Origin: Dehalococcoidia bacterium UBA1151
GTDB taxonomy: Bacteria; Chloroflexota; Dehalococcoidia; Lucifugimonadales; Lucifugimonadaceae
DNA: 7,115 bases
Direction of reading: 5' to 3'
Assembly: GCA_002311865.1 (NCBI GenBank)
Contig: DBZV01000209.1
Span: forward strand, 267 to 7,381
A program made the translations under genes and the position numbers. The notes beneath the pieces were generated by a model. That model saw only the letters and a list, made by a program, of their open reading frames with translations. It did no database searches and was not told where the DNA came from. Positions 1 through 5,721 of this stretch are shown here, piece after piece. Each line of letters begins with the position of its first letter. Within the stretch, counting starts at the first letter, position 1.

Positions 1-1137
1 TTCGAACATGTTCAGGCCGGGGTCTGCAATTACGCCGTTGATATAGTCCGGAGGGTTGTTGGCGATGAACTCTTCATTGATTTCAACGCCCCAGCCGGGC
101 TTGTCAGGCACCGGGAAGTAGCCATCAACCACCTCGGGATAGTAGTCACCTGCATTCTTCACGTGGGGATCTGCGAAGTCGTTGAAATGTTCAAGGATCT
201 TCGTATTTCGGAGAGTGAGGCAGAGGTGAAGCGCGGCCATCGTTGATATGACGCCGCCCACGTTGTGGGGCGCAACCATAATCGAGTAGCTTTCCGCCGT
301 GGAGGCGATCTTCTTGGCCTCGAGAATACCGCCGGTCTGTGTGATGTCTGGTTGGAGCACATCCACGTTGCCGCTGGACCAGATCTCTCTGAACTCCGGT
401 GCGCCGTAGAGCCGTTCTCCCGTTGCGATGGGCAGCGATGTGTGTTGTCGAACGGAGGCTAGCGCGGGAACGTCGCCGGGGCGTGTTGGCTCCTCAATCC
501 ATCCAATGTTCAGGTGCTCGATGGCCCGTGCGATCTCGCGAGCCTGATGCGGCGCGAATCGGCCGTGCATTTCGATCATGATCTGGGCGCGTGTTCCGGC
601 GACCGCTGCGACGGCCTCGATGAGATCCAGTGATCGGTAGAACTCCTCGCGCTCCAGTTCCAGGTCGCCGTTGCCAAACGGGTCGAACTTCATGCCGCGA
701 TACCCGCGTGCGACAACTTTCTGCGCCGCTTCTGCGAACCCCTCAGGTGTGCGCTCAACTGTGTACCAGCCGTTCGCGTATGCCGGGACGCGATCAATCA
801 CCTGACCACCGAGCAATCGGTAGACGGGCTGATTTGTAGCTTTGCCGATGATGTCCCAACAGGCCAGCTCAACCAGCGCAAGGCCCGTGTAGACCACCTC
901 ACCCGGCTTGCCGAAGTCGAGAAGCGTCATTCGACGATAGAGCGCCTCGATATCGAACGGATCGTGGCCAACGAAGTGCCGCTGGACGTCGATCAGGTAC
1001 TGGCCAACGGTGTGCGTCTTGCCCAACACCCGAGCTTCGCCAATGCCGCTGATTCCCTCATCGGTTTCAAGAATCAGGTACGTGAGGTTGCGCCACGGCG
1101 TGCCAAGTACCAGTGTTCTAAATCCAGTGATTTTCAT
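1..1137 (-). CDS. Mandelate racemase/muconate lactonizing enzyme family protein, galactonate-dehydratase-like (3' end outside window)
   Basis: This is an enolase-superfamily enzyme, probably a cytoplasmic sugar-acid dehydratase that removes the proton alpha to a carboxylate and eliminates water to give a 2-keto-3-deoxy acid. The frame is open for 379 codons from ATG at 1137 to the window edge, about the full family length (370-400 aa), so only a short C-terminus is missing. The N-terminal capping domain (about 1-115, with GISGIGEAR) is followed by the barrel. The barrel motifs are KFDP at 150-153, EMHGR at 189-193, IEEP at 214-217, GER at 240-242, QPDITQTGG at 262-270 and PHN at 290-292. Candidate metal ligands are E189, E215 and E241; candidate catalytic residues are H191, H291, D264 and E316. 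These match the E. coli D-galactonate dehydratase set as I remember it, all offset by +6, except that Asp183 is Glu here. The Shine-Dalgarno is weak. The gene diverges from the rraA-like cluster. The family is secure; the substrate is unknown. Confidence 0.9.
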   Translation of the reverse strand, partial: MKITGFRTLVLGTPWRNLTYLILETDEGISGIGEARVLGKTHTVGQYLIDVQRHFVGHDPFDIEALYRRMTLLDFGKPGEVVYTGLALVELACWDIIGKATNQPVYRLLGGQVIDRVPAYANGWYTVERTPEGFAEAAQKVVARGYRGMKFDPFGNGDLELEREEFYRSLDLIEAVAAVAGTRAQIMIEMHGRFAPHQAREIARAIEHLNIGWIEEPTRPGDVPALASVRQHTSLPIATGERLYGAPEFREIWSSGNVDVLQPDITQTGGILEAKKIASTAESYSIMVAPHNVGGVISTMAALHLCLTLRNTKILEHFNDFADPHVKNAGDYYPEVVDGYFPVPDKPGWGVEINEEFIANNPPDYINGVIADPGLNMFE

Positions 1138-1375
1138 CGGTGTCCCATCTTCGTATGAGCAGAGTTGTGTGCGGCGTGAAATTGTGCCATACGTGAGACG
1201 GTTCCGTGCAAGTGGGTTCTGCAGAGTTGAATGATTTATGGAGCGTGGTGGCCGGATGCCGGAAAGATGTTCTTCGAGTGGCCTCCCCGACTCATCGGGA
1301 TCTTCGGCAGGAAACCTTTCCTCGCGCTCGTGGCTGCAAGTAATAACATTCGTTCAGTTCAAGAGAGGACGATGA
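1138..1375. promoter_or_regulatory. Divergent intergenic region with dyad symmetry
   Basis: These 238 bp separate the two divergent genes, so promoters for both should lie here. I see no strong sigma-70 pair on either strand. A weak minus-10-like TAACAT lies at 1344-1349. Several inverted repeats sit close together on the rraA side. TGCCG-type arms at 1257-1268 and 1300-1309 pair with two single-base bulges, a perfect 5-bp hairpin (CCCGA/TCGGG) occupies 1286-1299, and a perfect dyad occupies 1309-1322. The structure could be an operator cluster or a structured leader. The role is inferred from position and symmetry only. Confidence 0.4.
1309..1322. promoter_or_regulatory. Candidate operator: 6-bp perfect inverted repeat, AGGAAA-CC-TTTCCT
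   Basis: The sequence shows a perfect 6+6 bp dyad around a CC centre, 54 bp upstream of the ATG at 1376. Its GAAAC/TTTC half-sites resemble LacI/GalR-family operators, which usually have a CG centre; that family often controls sugar and sugar-acid genes. No regulator gene is in the window, so the match is suggestive only. Confidence 0.25.
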
Positions 1376-2026
1376 ATGTCGCAAGACCTGGCTGATCGGC
1401 TTAGCGCCTGCTACACGGGGGCCGTTTTCGATGTGATGCGCGAGCTGGGTGTTCGCAACTGCCTGTTGCCACGTGAGATTCGGCCATTGGACGATTCGCT
1501 AACCCTGGCGGGGCCGGCGTGGACCTTTTCGGGACATATCGATCGATCGGCATCGGCAGACGAGACTTTGATGGCGTGGACCGGTTTGCTCAGCAAGGCT
1601 CCCGGCGGATCGGTGCTTGTCTGTCAGCCAAACGATGACACACTCGCGCACATGGGCGAGCTATCAGCGGAAACGCTCAACGCTAGAGGCATTCGAGGCT
1701 ACGTGGTCGATGGCGGCAATCGTGACACGGACTTTATCCGGCGATTGAAGTGGCCTGTCTTCTGCCGCTACCTGACGCCCGCAGATGTGGTTGGCCACTG
1801 GGTGGCGGACGGACTGGGGGAGCCGGTGACGATTGGCACGGTAGAGATAACTACCGGCGATTACATTCTTGGCGATGTGGATGGCGTGTTGGTCATTCCT
1901 GCGGCGATAGTGGCGGATGTGATCACCCGGACGGAAGCCATTATGGGTGACGAGAACGCGCTTCGAAAAGACATTCTGAACGGAATGGACCCGCAAGAGG
2001 CGTACAAGAAGCATCGATTGTTCTAG
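1376..2026 (+). CDS. RraA-family protein (HMG/CHA aldolase-like, formerly 'dimethylmenaquinone methyltransferase')
   Basis: A 216-aa cytoplasmic protein of usual RraA-family length. The family includes the RNase E inhibitor RraA and class II 4-hydroxy-4-methyl-2-oxoglutarate/oxaloacetate aldolases-decarboxylases. Visible signatures are GAVFDVMRELG (15-25), GPAWTFSG (46-53), MGELSAE (93-99), RGYVVDGGNRDTDFI (107-121), RYLTPADVVG (131-140) and GDYILGDVDGVLVIP (161-175). R116-D117 align with the Arg-Asp pair that binds substrate and metal in the Pseudomonas aldolase. The acidic residue expected two positions beyond the RD pair (R-D-X2-E/D) is F120 here, so aldolase activity is not assured. The start ATG follows a good Shine-Dalgarno (GAGAGGA, 1363-1369, 6-nt spacing). 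It is first in a cluster with the methyltransferase (13-bp gap) and mtnA, and diverges from a sugar-acid dehydratase, which favours a catabolic aldolase or decarboxylase role over RNase control. The exact reaction is unknown. Confidence 0.85.
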   Translation: MSQDLADRLSACYTGAVFDVMRELGVRNCLLPREIRPLDDSLTLAGPAWTFSGHIDRSASADETLMAWTGLLSKAPGGSVLVCQPNDDTLAHMGELSAETLNARGIRGYVVDGGNRDTDFIRRLKWPVFCRYLTPADVVGHWVADGLGEPVTIGTVEITTGDYILGDVDGVLVIPAAIVADVITRTEAIMGDENALRKDILNGMDPQEAYKKHRLF

Positions 2027-2039
2027 TGGTGGTGCGAGA

Positions 2040-2636
2040 TTGAACCGGCCTCTGATCACATACGACCCACGAGTCTACGACAGTCGCTTGACCACCAAGG
2101 ATGATATCGACTTCTGGCTCCGGGAGGGGCTTGCCAGCCAGCCGCTGCTGGAACTGGGATGTGGCACGGGTCGGATTACGATTCCGTTGGCCAGCGAGGG
2201 GTTCGATATCACAGGATTGGATATTTCAGAACCCATGTTGCGGCGGGCGAGATTCAAGGCCAAAGATGCTGGTGTTGATGTCTCGTGGGTTCAGGACGAT
2301 ATGAGAGGATTCGACCTGGATCGCAAGTTCGGGATGATCTTTTGCCCATTTGGGACCTTCAACCATCTGCGGCACGAAGAGGTCGCGCAGTGTCTGGCCG
2401 GGGTGCGGGAGCACTTGTTGACTGGCGGTTATTTTGTGCTGGATACGTTCAATTCGAACGACGGCGATCTGGCGCCTTGCGATGATAGAAATGGATTCTC
2501 GTCGTTCACACGATCTGATATTGAAGAGTTTCTAGGCTCGTCGGGATTTGGCGTGACGACAATATTTGGCGATTATGATCGCTCGAAGTACCGGGATGAT
2601 AGTAAGAGGCTAATCTTGAAGGCATCGATACCGTGA
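2040..2636 (+). CDS. Class I SAM-dependent methyltransferase, compact form
   Basis: A 198-aa Rossmann-fold methyltransferase. Motif I is LLELGCGTGR (36-45), the acidic residue that holds the SAM ribose is D61 in ITGLDIS, and the D86-D87 loop (WVQDDMRGF) and FCPFGTFNHL (101-110) follow. The C-terminal strands read SSGFGVTTIFGDYD (167-180) and KRLILKA (189-195). Close relatives are usually about 240-260 aa, with a beta-rich insert between the strand ending VLDTFN (133-138) and the FT-x-x-(E/D) helix (156-160). Here that stretch is only about 17 residues, so the insert is largely missing and the active site may be more open. The start is TTG, the only in-frame start before an upstream block without starts, and it lies 13 bp after the rraA stop. 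The 3' end overlaps mtnA by 4 bp (GTGA), which suggests translational coupling. The methyl acceptor cannot be told from sequence. Confidence 0.85.
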   Translation: MNRPLITYDPRVYDSRLTTKDDIDFWLREGLASQPLLELGCGTGRITIPLASEGFDITGLDISEPMLRRARFKAKDAGVDVSWVQDDMRGFDLDRKFGMIFCPFGTFNHLRHEEVAQCLAGVREHLLTGGYFVLDTFNSNDGDLAPCDDRNGFSSFTRSDIEEFLGSSGFGVTTIFGDYDRSKYRDDSKRLILKASIP

Positions 2637-3658
2637 AGGTTGGTGATCGCTGGTTTCGCGCCGTCTGGTGGGAGCAGACGGGGGTCGGCTATATCGATCA
2701 GCGGCTCCTGCCGCATCGGTTCGAGCTGAGCGTGGCTTCATCAACCGCCGAGGTTGCCAGCGCGATCAAGAATATGGCGATCAGGGGAGCCCCAACAATC
2801 GGTGTGATGGCGGCGTATGGCCTGGCGCTGGCATCACGAAATCACGAGGACTTCGAGGCTACATACGGGATCCTCAATTCCACACGTCCAACCGCAGTCA
2901 ACTTGAAGTTCGGCCTTGACGCCGTCGCGCCTTACTACTCCGAACCGCACACAGCTTTGGAGGCTGCTCGGGCGCACGATGATGCTGAGGTCGCCGCCGC
3001 AGAGAAGATTGGTGAGCACGGCTCCGCGCTGATCAGCAGAGGCGCAACCGTGTCCACGCACTGCAATGCGGGCTGGCTTGCTGCGCAGGATTGGGGCACT
3101 GCTCTGTCTCCCGTCTACAAATCGGTTGAGTCTGGCAACAATGTTACCGTAATCGTCGATGAGACACGCCCGCGCCTGCAGGGTTCGCGCCTTACTGCGT
3201 GGGAACTTGCGCAATACGGCATCCCCCACCGTGTAATAGCCGATGGCGCGACGGCATCGCTGCTGCTGCGAGGTGAGATCGATATTGTCATCACGGGTGC
3301 CGATCGAATTGCTGCGAACGGTGACGCCGCGAACAAGATCGGCACATACCCGCTGGCCCTGGCGGCTCGAGAAGCAGGTGTGCCGTTCTACATCGCGGCG
3401 CCAACGTCCACGATCGATCTCACTGTGGCATCTGGCGATGCTATTCCCATTGAGGAGCGCGATGATGATGAGGTTCTCTACGTGGAGGGACTGACCGCTG
3501 AAGGAGAGCTTGCTCGGGTGCGAGTGGCGCCGCAAGAATCAGAGGCGGTCAACCCGGCATTCGATGTGACGCCAGCCGCTCTGATTACGGGGCTGATTAC
3601 CGATGCGGGCATTGTGGAAGCTTCGGTTGATGGGGTAAGTTCAGCGCTTCGAAATTGA
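2633..3658 (+). CDS. mtnA: S-methyl-5-thioribose-1-phosphate isomerase
   Basis: MtnA converts methylthioribose-1-phosphate to methylthioribulose-1-phosphate in cytoplasmic methionine salvage. Some members also isomerise 5-deoxyribose-1-phosphate made from radical-SAM by-products. The 341-aa length matches the family (about 340-350 aa). Signatures run through the whole protein: IDQRLLPHRFE (21-31), IRGAPTIG (50-57), STHCNAGWLA (141-150), VDETRPRLQGSRLTAWEL (175-192), GADRIAANGDAANKIGTY (222-239), PFYIAAPTSTID (251-262), IPIEER (271-276) and NPAFDVTPAALITGLIT (307-323). C144 and D224 are the expected catalytic pair, 80 residues apart as in the Bacillus enzyme (C160/D240). It starts at GTG inside the methyltransferase stop region (4-bp overlap). 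The N-terminal KVGDRWFRAVWWE block is typical of the family, so this start is favoured. No mtnP, mtnB, mtnK or aldolase partner of the usual type is nearby, so its salvage partners must lie elsewhere. Confidence 0.96.
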   Translation: MKVGDRWFRAVWWEQTGVGYIDQRLLPHRFELSVASSTAEVASAIKNMAIRGAPTIGVMAAYGLALASRNHEDFEATYGILNSTRPTAVNLKFGLDAVAPYYSEPHTALEAARAHDDAEVAAAEKIGEHGSALISRGATVSTHCNAGWLAAQDWGTALSPVYKSVESGNNVTVIVDETRPRLQGSRLTAWELAQYGIPHRVIADGATASLLLRGEIDIVITGADRIAANGDAANKIGTYPLALAAREAGVPFYIAAPTSTIDLTVASGDAIPIEERDDDEVLYVEGLTAEGELARVRVAPQESEAVNPAFDVTPAALITGLITDAGIVEASVDGVSSALRN

Positions 3659-3666
3659 AGCGCTGA
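3641..3666 (+). terminator. Perfect 10-bp hairpin spanning the mtnA stop codon
   Basis: Arms TCAGCGCTTC (3641-3650) and GAAGCGCTGA (3657-3666) are perfectly complementary around a 6-nt loop. The mtnA stop (3656-3658) lies in the loop and the start of the 3' arm. No U-tract follows, so it is not a standard intrinsic terminator. It may stabilise the 3' end of the mRNA, block 3' exonuclease or act as a weak terminator before the next gene. Confidence 0.5.
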
Positions 3667-3751
3667 GACAGCGCAATCGCGCCCTGCAGTTCCCGGTTAT
3701 GTATCATCGAGATAGACCCGAAGGATTATGACCGCCTGAAACGCAACAAAT

Positions 3752-4216
3752 ATGCAGCAATTTTCACCTTCAGATCTCGGCAAGTGGGAAGAGCACTACC
3801 GTCAATTGATTGACGGAGAGAAGCACTCGCTGAGCGAAGCTGGCACATGGGCGCTGGCTGACAAGCCAGGCCTAGTAGCCATATTCGATGGCGATGAGCC
3901 TGTCTTTCTACTCGGCACCAAAACAATTGCGAAGACGCTTCAATCGTTCCATAAGCCTGGCTCTGTAAACGAGTTCAGGAGTCTTGTGGCGATTGTGGAG
4001 TGTGGTCTGTCTCCAAAGAACATTGAGAAGAAGTACAAGAATGGTCGTACGGGCCAGCGGGTGGATACTGCCGTTGCCCATTACACGTTCGCAATCTGCC
4101 CGGCGTCTGCAGGGTTACTTGAGATGCTGTCAGCGGCTTTCACTATAGTGGCGGACCCACGATTCAACGGCCCAACAGCCCAGGCCAACCTGGCAATCGA
4201 CGCCCTCCCCAAGTAG
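3752..4216 (+). CDS. Hypothetical protein, possible degenerate GIY-YIG-like domain
   Basis: A 154-aa soluble protein with no signal peptide or membrane segment. I do not recognise a named family with certainty. The pattern G40-LVAIFDGDEPVFLLG-TKTIAKTL (40-63), then FRSLVA (75-80), then GLLEML (121-126) and P136-RFN139, follows the order of a GIY-YIG nuclease domain: the GIY strand, the YIG strand with the T-x-x-L helix, the FR segment, and the conserved Glu and terminal Asn. The two catalytic Tyr positions read V/A and L, and the catalytic Arg of the helix is absent, while E124 and N139 would be kept. If the fold is right, the protein is probably not a nuclease and may only bind nucleic acid or protein. 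The ATG has a poor Shine-Dalgarno. It lies 93 bp after mtnA, beyond a hairpin, so it may be read through from the cluster or have its own promoter. The coding frame is secure; the fold is a guess. Confidence 0.7.
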   Translation: MQQFSPSDLGKWEEHYRQLIDGEKHSLSEAGTWALADKPGLVAIFDGDEPVFLLGTKTIAKTLQSFHKPGSVNEFRSLVAIVECGLSPKNIEKKYKNGRTGQRVDTAVAHYTFAICPASAGLLEMLSAAFTIVADPRFNGPTAQANLAIDALPK

Positions 4217-4268
4217 GCAATGCCTGCCGGGCACTGAATAAGACAAGCACCTCGCCGCCGCGGCACTT

Positions 4269-4284
4269 TCCCGTCTGGTCGGGA
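4269..4284. terminator. Weak hairpin between convergent genes
   Basis: TCCCG (4269-4273) and CGGGA (4280-4284) pair around a 6-nt loop in the 84-bp gap between the convergent genes ending at 4216 and 4301. The stem is only 5 bp and no clear T-run follows on either strand. A termination role is inferred mainly from position. Confidence 0.2.
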
Positions 4285-4300
4285 TCGTTCACCTGAACCG

Positions 4301-4942
4301 CTATTCGTTGGCTCTCCAGATCAGAATTGTGCCGTCTTCGAGGCCGACTGCGACTTCAATTTTGCCATCGTCGGTTGTTTTTACTCCCAGATTTGTTATG
4401 AGGCGCGCTGGCAGTGGGAGTGACCAGACTTCCTCAGCGCCATTCGCGGTGTGTCTGATTGCTGCGAGTCGGGTATTGTTCTGATCGGCGACCAGCAGCT
4501 CGATATTGCCATCGCCGTCGAAATCACCGGCGGCCGCCATATCGAGGTTGCGCGAGCCGATTCGGTGGGACGTATACCCACGTAATGACGCACTCATCAC
4601 CAATTCATCGCCCTGTAGCTGGAAGAACTCAACAATGCCGCCAATGTGCGGTGTCAAGACATCCACGATCTCGATTTCTCCGTTGGGACCAAACGGTGCA
4701 ACTGCGATTTGATGCCGCCACCGGCCACCACGCCCAATGACTGGTCCACGGGCCACTATCGCGCCAGACTCATCATAAGCGACGAGCCCGGCGCCAACCT
4801 GATCGTTGCTAACCGTCACGATGATCTCTCGGTCGCCATCGCCATCTATATCTGCCCAGATCGGAGATACTCCTTCGATTACAGAGTCTGAATCGACTCT
4901 TGCGACAACCATCGACGCTGCATCCAAGTCTGGGTTCAGCAA
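4301..4942 (-). CDS. FG-GAP/VCBS repeat protein, C-terminal half of a split gene
   Basis: 213 codons from a TTG at 4942 to the stop. Two clear FG-GAP/VCBS beta-propeller repeats with calcium-binding D-x-D-G-D-G motifs are visible: WADIDGDGDREIIVTV (about 29-44) and AAGDFDGDGNIELLVAD (about 137-153). A weaker third unit (TTDDGKIEVAVGLEDGTIL) lies near the C-terminus. Such repeats form extracellular or cell-surface propellers that bind ligands or partners. There is no signal peptide here and the TTG start has no good Shine-Dalgarno. The frame stays open upstream of the TTG to a stop at 4994-4996 and encodes protein-like sequence there (GWRCIEASGFALLNP). This half is therefore best read as the continuation of the lipoprotein encoded just upstream in another frame; joined by a -1 shift the product would be about 440 aa. 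The separate start is probably an artefact of the frameshift. Confidence 0.75.
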   Translation of the reverse strand: MLNPDLDAASMVVARVDSDSVIEGVSPIWADIDGDGDREIIVTVSNDQVGAGLVAYDESGAIVARGPVIGRGGRWRHQIAVAPFGPNGEIEIVDVLTPHIGGIVEFFQLQGDELVMSASLRGYTSHRIGSRNLDMAAAGDFDGDGNIELLVADQNNTRLAAIRHTANGAEEVWSLPLPARLITNLGVKTTDDGKIEVAVGLEDGTILIWRANE

Positions 4943-5622
4943 GGCGAAACCGGACGCCTCGATGCATCTCCAACCACGCTGTGGGGGTACCGATCAGTTG
5001 CGCCAGTGAGCATGAGCAGTCGCCCTATCTCGTCGGTCAGAAGAAGGGCGTCCGATGGAATTTCCAGGTCAATCCCGCTGGCTTCTAGCGCACCAGGAAT
5101 GAGAACCCCAAAGTTGGTTGAAACCTCGGTAGTGGGTTGACCGGCAAAAGCGGGAGGAGATAGTTGCCACGATTTCTTGGGAGACTGAACCAGCCAGGGC
5201 TCTCCATCTTGCAGGTAGAGTACGGGTGGCCCCGAGCCATCGCCTTGTCGGGTGATCGGCACGGCCTCAGTCGGCTGACCCAGCTGTGACATTCTCCCGG
5301 AGACCGAGCCATCGTCGAAGACAAATGCCCACAACACACCGTCTTGATATGGAATGCCGACGACCCACGAGGGTAACCCGCCGATCGAAAGCATGTCAGG
5401 GATCGTGTTCGGAAGGTCTGCCTGACCCGTTGCATATCGATTGCCATCAGACCGGACGTGAGTAAAACCGGCCACGAGGAGTTCAATGGGCGCTATCGAC
5501 GATCTATCTGGGAGGCGAGTTTCTGAGACGGATGTCTGCGCGAGTGGTGCGGGTGTACTGCCACATCCAATCGAGATCATGATGAGCAGGGATGCGGCTA
5601 GCATCGCGAACAGAGGTTTCAT
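4936..5622 (-). CDS. Secreted lipoprotein, N-terminal half of a split FG-GAP protein
   Basis: 228 codons from ATG at 5622. The N-terminus is a signal peptide: M-K, a hydrophobic stretch LFAMLAASLLIMISI, then GC with a lipobox-like ISIGC whose Cys is at about residue 19, followed by a polar STPAPLAQ linker. It should be exported and lipid-anchored. The frame extends upstream to 5748, but those 42 residues would bury the signal peptide, so 5622 is chosen; it has no strong Shine-Dalgarno. The body has beta-propeller-like strands rich in W, G and D, such as LPSWVVGIPYQDGVLWAFVF and PPVLYLQDGEPWLVQSP. The last 15 residues after the five-C run (HSVVGDASRRPVSPC) look like out-of-frame translation. 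A -1 shift there joins this half to the FG-GAP half. The function beyond an exported binding or scaffold protein is unknown. It diverges from the amidohydrolase across a 99-bp gap. Confidence 0.7.
   Translation of the reverse strand: MKPLFAMLAASLLIMISIGCGSTPAPLAQTSVSETRLPDRSSIAPIELLVAGFTHVRSDGNRYATGQADLPNTIPDMLSIGGLPSWVVGIPYQDGVLWAFVFDDGSVSGRMSQLGQPTEAVPITRQGDGSGPPVLYLQDGEPWLVQSPKKSWQLSPPAFAGQPTTEVSTNFGVLIPGALEASGIDLEIPSDALLLTDEIGRLLMLTGATDRYPHSVVGDASRRPVSPC
4983..4987 (-). other. Frameshift site at a five-base homopolymer (GGGGG on plus, CCCCC on the coding strand)
   Basis: The two halves of the FG-GAP lipoprotein gene must change frame between 4996 and 4938. The only notable homopolymer in that interval is this run. 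One extra C, or a -1 slip of the P-site CCC onto an identical CCC, gives the continuous join DRYPPQRGWRC and removes the stop. This fits a one-base deletion (real or from sequencing), or slippage during transcription or translation. Confidence 0.65.
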
Positions 5623-5721
5623 TGATGTCACAAAATGGTGCAGCTTGAACATTTCAGGTATTGTGCCGGGATGGTCCGGCAATCGCATGCACGTTACAGT
5701 GCAGCAGATGGTGAATGCCTC

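Noticed and set aside
159..1234. Several short plus- and minus-strand open frames within or just upstream of the dehydratase gene
   Set aside because: Nearly all overlap the strongly supported minus-strand dehydratase in other frames and show no motifs.
1664..2059. Minus-strand open frame (131 aa) opposite the rraA-like gene
   Set aside because: It is entirely antisense to a gene with clear family motifs and shows no domain of its own.
2834..3535. Long minus-strand open frame (233 aa) opposite mtnA
   Set aside because: It lies wholly opposite a well-supported mtnA, has no recognisable motif and a composition typical of antisense translation rich in Arg and Ser.
3720..3739. GAAGGA followed by a three-codon ORF (Met-Thr-Ala-stop) just before the 154-aa gene
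   Set aside because: The Shine-Dalgarno and ATG are well placed, but so short a frame is expected by chance and shows no attenuator structure.
3667..3813. Open plus-strand frame containing protein-like IEIDPKDYDRLKRNKYAAIF
   Set aside because: It has no ATG, GTG or TTG start, is only 48 sense codons and overlaps the 154-aa gene in another frame. I could not support it as a gene or remnant.
5635..5721. N-terminal extension of the amidohydrolase (29 residues)
   Set aside because: It overlaps the 5' region of the divergent lipoprotein gene and precedes the usual family start MNIVDAHPHI.
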